64,000 bases of DNA from Coccinella septempunctata. Its lineage: Eukaryota > Arthropoda > Insecta > Coleoptera > Coccinellidae. Under the pieces are notes generated by a model, which worked only from the letters and a program-made list of their open reading frames with translations, did not search any database and was not told the DNA's origin. The translations under genes were made by a program, and so were the position numbers. Location: contig NC_058190.1 in the NCBI RefSeq assembly GCF_907165205.1, positions 46,426,116 to 46,490,115 of the forward strand, written 5' to 3'. Numbering within the stretch: position 1 is the stretch's first letter; each line of letters opens with the position of its first letter. This document shows positions 51,501 through 60,500 of this stretch, one piece after another.

Positions 51501-54500
51501 CTACAAGAGTTTCTTGTGTTTCACGGTCTTGTTCGTGGTGTGTTACGCTGGGAAAAAAACTACACCGCTGAAAAATGTGAGTACAGAACACTCCTAGCTG
51601 AATATTTTCCCGAAATTTCTGATACTACTATGAATATGTAAATCTCATCTTAAATTGCAAATCCCTATCGATTTTTACTTAAAACTATGTGAATAAATGA
51701 TTGTGGAGTGAGACTTATGCCCGTCTGCATCAACAACAAGTTAGGCAGTAAAAGCTTTTCGTAAGTTGCACAAAAACAAGTATAACATTAAGCCTTCCTG
51801 TAATTCTTTGGTGCAATCAGGCATCATTTTCGAAAAAAAATATCCAGATTCGTATTTAATGAGAGGATCTACAGTTTAATTCAATGTAATAATTTCCCAT
51901 CCTCATATGACAAGAGCATTTTCTGTTACCTTGCAGTACGAAGGACCATGGACCATAAGAAACGCAAGCAAGAACGCTCTACCGATTATAGGAAGATGTC
52001 CGTCGATGAACATAGAATCGTCTTCGAAGGACCAGACTGGCGAAGGCGTTCTCCTATTCAAGACAAAAATACAAACGTACACTTTGCGAGTTGTCAGCGT
52101 CGATCAGGAGATGTATCAACTGTATATGCCGCATAACACCGAATCTTTCCTGCTGGGCAACGTCAGCTTGATACACGCCGAAAAGAGCACCTTCTTGGTC
52201 GCAGAACTGCATACGGAGGGTAAGTATCGAAGGACTTAACACAACATGATTTTGCGATGAGGTAACATGTAGCAAAGATCAATTATTTTAAGTTTTTCTG
52301 TTATCTGTTCAGCAAGAAATCATCTATTACCTCGGCTCAACTTAATCTAAACCAACTCAAACCAATTTAACTCAACGTAGTCTGACTAGAGAAATTAGGA
52401 ACCTCTACCAGCCTTTCTTAGCATATGCACGGGTGCAATGCTGCCCGTTATTGTGTGGGGCTATAAACATAGACATAGAGACATGGACTGTGCCTTCCCT
52501 TTATATCTATGCATGAAATACCGTCAAAAAAAGTGACAGAGAGAAAAACACGTCGGGAATGCAGTTGTCTTTTTCTAGAATTTTGATTGGTCTACACTCA
52601 CCTCTATGTGAACAAAAAAGAGAAAAGTATGTCCCGACGAGCTTTTCTCTCTTTCTAATAAATAGCCAATTTTATGCTGGCATTGCTCAGTCCATGTCTC
52701 TATGTCTATGGCTATAAACCACCTAATCTGATCCAATCTACGCAACCTAACCTAACTCAGTTCAACCTTACCTAAGGTTGGCACGTTACCCTAGATGATG
52801 GAGACCGAAACCTAACTCTGCTCAACCTTACCTAACTTTACTAAACCTTACCTAACTCTGCTCTAGCTAGCCTATTCTAACTCAACTTAACTTAACCTGA
52901 CCCTAACCTAATCTATATCAACTTAACTTTACCTGACTCAAACCCAACATAACCTAGCCCTAACCTAATATAACCTAACCTAACTCGACCTAGACTGACT
53001 GTTCTTTGTCCGGAGGATTGAATAGGTCTACCAGCCTTTCCTGGTGACCGGGTGCAATATAGCCAAGGGTTGTATGAGGCTCTCACCGTCCTTACTTGAT
53101 TTAACCCTACTCAATTCGACCTAATCTTATCTGACTCAACTTAACCTAACTTAACATTTCTAACCTAACCTAATTCTCTAAGATTATTAACACATAACTC
53201 AAATTTCAGACGAAATGTACTACGCAGTGTTAACCAAAAAAATCAAGCCTTCCCCTGATACAGACAAGAAAATTGAGAAGACTTGGAAATCTTTGAAGCC
53301 CGCCAAGACCGTTTCTCTGGCGCCCGTCGAACACGAGAATTGCACGGGCGAAGAAACGGGCGTCGGTCCAAACGAACCAACTGTTGAATCAACAACGGAA
53401 CTCGGCGGCATCGAAGTCAACCAACCTAGTAAAGTGCCAGAGGGACCTACGATGGGAATTTCGATCAACGAGTTGCCAAGAACCGAAGATGAACAGAAAT
53501 CCGTGTCTGGTGGTCAAGAACCGTCAACGGTAGACAAAACCTCTACACAGTCTACACCGGCCATAATTCAACCGGATTTATCTGGCCAGCCTCCTCAAAC
53601 TTTGCCAATTGTGGGGAATGATACGAAGAAGATGGGGAAAGGTACTGGATCCAGTGTTACCTCGTCACTTTGGTTAACCGTTACCAGTGTTTTGTTTTAC
53701 ATACTCCTCAATAATGTGTTTATTAAATAAAATAATTATAGGTAATGGTGTATTCAAAATACGAACCAAAAATTTTTGTACGGCACTAAAAACTGCATGT
53801 TGCTACTCTATAACTTTGTTGATGTACAAAAATGATATACCTAAACTAGGTAGGAAATAAAAAGATGGTTTCCCTAATTTTCATCTCCTTACTTTACGAT
53901 TTCTTATACTACCCCAAGAAACTGCAGGGCGCCATAAATATTGGTTCGTTTATCCAGCTTCGAAAAGTCTCTTTTTCAAGCAATGTACATTATATCAAGG
54001 CAACCTATTTTCCCGAATTTAACGACGAAATACAAAGTTTCATGATTTTCACAACAATGAGTTCTATCAGCCAAAACCGAGACCAGTACAAATGTCTCGC
54101 TAGTTTTGTGCTCGTATAGTATCAGTTTCTGCCATATATATTCAATAACTTCATAAAAAAAAATCACATAACGCATAGAAATAATCAGGAGGGTTCGATA
54201 GAAAGAGTAACCTAAGTTCAGCATCTGTCGTAATACCATGTCGACGAATTTGGAATATAGATGGCGCAAAAGGCGAGACCAGAAGTGTGAACTATTTATC
54301 CATTACAGAGCTCAACACATCTTGTGTGGCTATTTTTAATCCGTTTTTAAATCTTATTCCATTGTCAACTGGAGTAGATATCGATTTGACAGCTTTGGTG
54401 GAAAAAGATGTCTGACTGAGAGCCAAGATCTCTTCACAAACGCATTCACGAATTATCAATGATGTTGGTATCTTCTCAGTACACACAGTTGACTTAGACA

Positions 54501-57500
54501 TTTCATACCACAGGTCAACCTGTCAAGACTGAATAATTTTTCAATTAATAATGTGAGCAACATTTTATGAAGGCTAAAACTGAATTTTTCGTGAATGATT
54601 GATTGTTATCTCAATGATGGACACTGGATCATAAATATGTGGTAAAAGGGTTCTTGGACAATATGTCACGGGTTAATTACACTGCTCATACTTTATATTT
54701 TTTTATGCTTCGAAATCTGAACATAATCAGCTCTTTTTCAAATCTGTGTCTGTCTTTTCACAGTAAGTATTCAGTATCAGCCACATCAATTCAACTTTTG
54801 CTATCGACAAGGGACTCTCTCGGGAAGGCTTTAGACAAGAAAAAAAGTGATGTACACTAGACCAATGTAAAGTAGATTCAATTGAAGTAGAACAGTGTAG
54901 AGAAGAATAAAGTAGAGGAGAATAGAGAGTAGAGTGAGATACAGGAGTAGATAAGAGAAGAGTAGAGCAGAGAACAGTAGAATACAGCTGAGTCGAGTAG
55001 AGTCGCATCGTGAAGTAGAATAGAGTTAAGGACAGTAGAGCAGATTAAAGTGGAGAGGTGGAGTGAAATGAAGCAAACTAAAGTTGAGTAATGCTAGCAC
55101 TTAATAAAACTACGAGTTGCAGTTGGATTGTAACCTTCCTGAATAAGTAGGCGCAGATTTTTCGAATTATGAATAGGAACAATACTTTATAAGAAATCTA
55201 GGATGATATATAGACCGTCTGAATATAGAATGTAGGGGATATAGTTCATAAAAAAGATCATACTCACAACACTTGTACGCAGAAATGATGGAATCGCTGT
55301 CCATGGCATGATGATATTCGTATACCGATTTTCCTAGGAGTTCCTCCTCATAATATCCAAGGACATCTTTCATACTGAAAACAGAAAATTAAAAGTTCAA
55401 TTCAAACAGAATCTCTCCAAGATGACTTCAAATTTCATGAGTAAATACATGTTTTACTCACATCTCATCGTCGGCATGGATGAATTTCATATCCAAACTA
55501 TGCTTAGTCACGAAAGTTTGTTTCGGTAACGGCGATTCAATGTTAGACGGATGAGGTATGGGATTCGCAATGGCCGCGTAGCAATTCTTGAGTTTCTGAT
55601 CGACGTCGTTCTCACTAGGAGCAGCTCTCAATATGTGTCCTTTGAGGTGTAGAACCTGTAAATCAGTGAGATTAACGAAAAATAAGGGAGGCACTTCGTT
55701 ATCGGCGTACGCAGAGGGCTTTCTCGAAATTCAACGCACCTTGTAGGTTGCCGACTTCAAATTAACATTTCTCCCTTTGCTCGTGAGGGTGCACTTCAAC
55801 CTGATGAACAAGGATTTCTGAGAATCGTTTCCATCGTCTTTCGCTTTATCCGAAAATAGCTCCCTAATTTCCTCGTGATCGCAGGGATGACTGTAATCAA
55901 ATATGTTTTGGCCCATCAGGTCAATCTGGAAAAAAAAATGTAAAGTTAAATTTCCTATATCTTAGACAGTCAGCAAATATAATACAGGGTGAGTCTTTGA
56001 CTCGTACAAATATTTTAACAGTGAATTCTTGAGGTCAAAGGAAAAGCTCTTTTTCCCATACCATTATTTCCGAATCGGCTCGGTTTAAAAGATACAGGCT
56101 GTTGAAAAACTATAAAAAATGTTAATTTTAGTCCTATCTCACAAACGGTCTCATCGAATGAAATGAATTTTGCAATACAGTTTTTCTTTTATTTGATGAA
56201 TCTTTTCCGAACACAAGACATCACCCATGTCTTCCAGTTTTTTCATTATGACCATCACATACCATGAAAATACAAAAAATTCAAAGAATCCAAATTTTGA
56301 AACTAACGCTACATAATGAATATTTGGACGTTTTGTAGAATGAAAGTATTCTTTATATTTTTTCGTATAATGCGCCGTTTTCGAGTAATGTTCAAAAATA
56401 AAAAATATCTGTAATATTCGGAAAATTGGGTACTTTGGCTGAATGCAACTTTGTTTAAAAGATCCACAGATGTGTAGTGTCATAGATTTAGCTTGTTATT
56501 CTGGATGGCTAGGCTCATTTTGAAAACATAAAATGGCTATATCTTTTCATCAAGACCGAATCAGAAAAAATTCAATAAATTACACTTTTACAGATTCTCT
56601 TTCTATACAAATGAAAATCAAAGTTTATGCACTCTTGAAGTAATTAACCTATAAAAATTAATGGAAAAAACCAATTGTTGTTATGTATAGTATGAAAACA
56701 GTCCTCCATGAACAAGTATTTTGGAAAATTCGATTCTGTCTGTTTCAGCTGAAGTTACTGACATCAGCTGATAGTTTTTTGACTTTTTCTTACAATTTAC
56801 CGATTATGGATCAAAAGGTGCCAGAAATCAGGCTCAATTATATTATATATCCTTGGTACAATGGCGGACCCTGGAGGGTTTAGAGAAATCATTGATTTTC
56901 ATTTGCATACCGCCTTTCTAAATCGTTAATCAAATAGCCGAGTCGTTAAGTAAGTATATGCAAAAACTGTATCTCAATTAGAAACCACGAGAAAAATTAA
57001 GATTGCGTTGAATATATTGTCGCTAATCTCAATTCATATGACCTCGAATGAAAAATTCATGGGAGGCTTATCTATCCGAATCATTGACTGATAAAAAAGA
57101 TATACACAATTAAACCATTAAGGACTTAATAAAACGATTTTTTAGCATAAGGAGCTCTATAAAACACAAGACCAGTAAATTCGTTTTAGCGCAGTGAAAA
57201 AATATCAATTAGAAGTGAAAACACTACAATTTTCAATAGACAAACAGGTGAATTGATTCCTAGTGAAAATGGCGTAATTTACGGCCGGTTTCATAATCAA
57301 ACCTAAAGTCCCTTTAATTTTAAAGCTTCTTTTAACCCTACTAAAAATGACACTAAAGGAAGCTTTAAGCTTGAAGTGACTTCAAATTTGATTATGAAAC
57401 TGAACGTTACTGTTCAATATTATTGATATTCATCGAGAATCCTCAATCTACAATTATTTTGCTTTCCTGATGTTTTTTGAACCCAAATCATCATCAGCCA

Positions 57501-60500
57501 CAAAAAGTATATCCATTTTTAGTTGGAGTGAAGAGTTTAAGCTATAAGGATGAAATCAATAATTACCTGTCCGATTCCTAGGTAATCGCTGACGTTTTCA
57601 GAGAGGTAGACGATATCCCCATCATTGGACAGGACCAAGAGAAATCCCTCCAAAGATTTCAAAAAAGTAGATTCGTCTGCTTTTACATCTTTTTCCGATA
57701 CAGGTAACGCAGGTACTGAAAAATAAGTCGATAGTCAACTTCGAACCCACCTCAGTATCAGGCAAATAGGTTGCGACAGAAATACTCACTCAGGTTTATC
57801 ATATCCCTAACACGAAGATACGATATGGCCAATCTCATTATCGAGGCCTTGTCCAGCTGAGCAACCTGCTCTTGTGACACTGGCAGCGCAGCAGCCAAAT
57901 CTGCGAATATCTCTGTTTCTTTGGATCGCCGACATCTCGCAGCATCTCTGGACTTTTCCTTGCGCTTCTCGTTATTCCTGGAACAAGACAAAACACGGTT
58001 AACAGGGTCGTTTTGTTAATTTAAGTTTCGAAAAGATGCCGGATTTCACGAATGAAGGTTACTTGAATCAAACTTTTTGCATGGCGAATGTAATAGAGTT
58101 GTTGATAGAGCAATTAGTCTTCCCAACCAGAGATATCCAGAAAAGGATCTAGGATTATGTCGTCTAAGCATCGAGAGTATTATGGAAATCAAGTATGTAT
58201 TCTTACAAATTCAATCAAGATCAACATTCGAAAGAAACAAATTTAGTGGAAAGGATACAGTTTTGTGAAGTAATGATAATTCGACAAATGAACTTTCTCC
58301 ACAAAATATTTTCAGATCTCTGCAACTTTCGGTTATAACGGAAGCAGTCTATTACTTTCCTATTTCAATTATATTTTTGCATCGTTAGATAGCTGATTCG
58401 ATGGCCATTTCTGCCTTGGGCAAAAACTCAACGGTTTTTCATTATCCATTCTTATGAGAATATTGGTGAAAACAGGAGGTCAGAAGTCTGAAAATAATGC
58501 CTAAAACCAAAGGCCATTGCGGTGAATCACCCTGTATGTTCAGTGATTTTCATTCGAAAAGGAGTTTCATTTTCTCGAGACCAAAGCTGAATGAAAGGAT
58601 CAATGACATGTATTTCATTTTTCACCTCGTATAGAATCAGACCAGTAGATTAATGTTCAAATATTGGCTCTGTGCCAAATGTGCCTATACAGAATTCAAA
58701 CGCCAAGATCGTTATTGCACTGGATGCATTCATCACTCCACTTTTTTCTAGCGAATTGCTCAGATGCGAAAAGAGAGAAACTGAAAACGCTTCTTCAATT
58801 TCATTCTCGAGGCACGCTTGAACTGGTCATCCTCTTTTTCCAACTGCGAAACTTCTGTTTTGAATACGGATGCATTTTTCCGACAGGCAACTTATCATTC
58901 CTCCTCAGTTTACATAATATGATCTATTTGTCCTTGGATGTCGTTAGCAAACGGTTGAAAGAAGTTGATTAATGCGACGAATTATCTACTACATCTTCAA
59001 GAGTCAAACGAGTAAAATATAACTCTGTGGAATCTCACAAATGAGAGACAATAAATTGAAGAGGTTCGGGTTCGTATTATGAAAGATATCCCAGAAATAG
59101 ATATGAGCCAGGAGAGAAGAAAAGGTTAAAAGAAATGTGTGATAGGTAAACATTAAACGGTCATATTTTCTTCTTTTCATGCTGCAAAACTTTTGATGTG
59201 ATTATTGGTGATTCGAACCCCAAAATTAAAGTTGATCGATTACTGGCTACCGAACATATAGAATGCAGGAAAAGTGATAACTTCAATGGATAAAATGAGT
59301 GCAAAGTTCACCAGGTCAGTGAATATAAACAAAACTTGAATTGTCGTCAGCAAAGAATATGCATTTGGATTCTTCAAAAAATTTTACGAAACAGGAAAAA
59401 TGAGAACCATATCGAGTTTACTTTGCAAAAATCCTTTAATATTTGCTCGAAAAACTCATTATATCTAATGAGTCCAACGCCTCCACACTGATCTAGTCAT
59501 GATTCAAAAACCTACGACGCCAACAAATATTAGAATAATCTATCGAAATACATACACTATGCTTTCGAACTTATTGTTATGGAAGCACATTGAAATGCTC
59601 TACCTCTACAGAGTGAGTTGAAAGTAAGGCACATAATTCTTATCTTAGGTTGTTTTTTCGTAGAAAAATGCTCCAACGGCTGTGTGATGTTTTTGAAGAG
59701 AAATCTGATCACCAGTCCCTTGAATTAGAATAAATATCCATCGGCTCAGATCTCAAAAATCAGGTAATCAACCTTGAGAAGAATTAAGATGGGATTGACA
59801 TATGTGAACAAGTGGTTTCGTGGTTGAAATGGCACTCGATTATCACGAAACTTATCACCGTTTGTCCTCTTATGATTTCTCAGCCTATCCAGGATTCAAA
59901 TGATGAAAATGTAATAAGTATCAATTTTTTTTTTCTGGGAAAGGGGCGTTTAAATATGAATGCTATAATTTTGAACCAATTCATGACAGTCTTCAAAAAA
60001 ACAGCTTAGATACTTCACCATGAACTTCCGCGTCTCGTTGCCGCCATAACCTAAACACCCAATCGATTCACACTTACGCACAAGGACATAAATTAAACTT
60101 TCCGCGATAGAACCGTCTTCTGAGTGGAGCACACCGACTCTTATCGTAACAAGCGCTAATTGATCATTGATCGCGAATTCGTCCGCCTTCTCAATCGATC
60201 AAACGACCGACGTGCCGTTTCGTTGGTCCAAAGCGGAAGATGTCCGAAAGGATAGGATGTTCGCGCATAAACCATGGCTTTATGAGAGGAGCATGTGATC
60301 CTCCTGGACCCCGTGGTCTCGTTGGACGGAATCCAGGGAGAAGACGAGGCCCGAACGTCGTCATATGATAGGTTTTTCCCAGAAGGAGATTTATTGATGG
60401 TTTTCACGAGATTTCATCTAGGAAATTTGAAACTCGTAAACGTCGTTGATCAGTTCGTGATCGGTTATACGATTTCTAAGTGTATTTTCAATAATCTCCT

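Larger units (their letters stand above)
46854..55267. other. sima: HIF intron 6 (8.4 kb) hosting two nested genes
   Basis: On the opposite strand it carries two tandem lipocalin-like genes (47835..49841 and 51493..53730). It also has two copies of an ACACCC-ended element (48240..48783, 50317..51096), a hAT-type MITE, CCTAA-rich degenerate repeats and a purine-rich low-complexity tract. Confidence 0.9.
53731..55267. other. Intron 6 remainder: 3' UTR, CTCF-like site, purine-rich tract
   Basis: It holds the 3' UTR of lipocalin-like 2, a CTCF-like motif at 54259..54268 and a degenerate purine-rich tract of AGTAGA/GAATAGA units at 54865..55080. Open frames at 53865, 53976 and 54639 are not supported. 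Confidence 0.5.
55926..57566. other. sima: HIF intron 3 with family-F copy and small MITE
   Basis: It contains a family-F element (55983..56578) about 60 bp from exon 4 and a short TIR element (57286..57401). No gene. Confidence 0.7.

Noticed and set aside
58664..58972. 102-codon plus-strand frame in HIF intron 1
   Set aside because: No family resemblance and no transcript features; probably chance.
59205..59222. B-box-like GGTTCGAATC on the minus strand
   Set aside because: No A box or cloverleaf arms at the right spacing, so not a tRNA gene.
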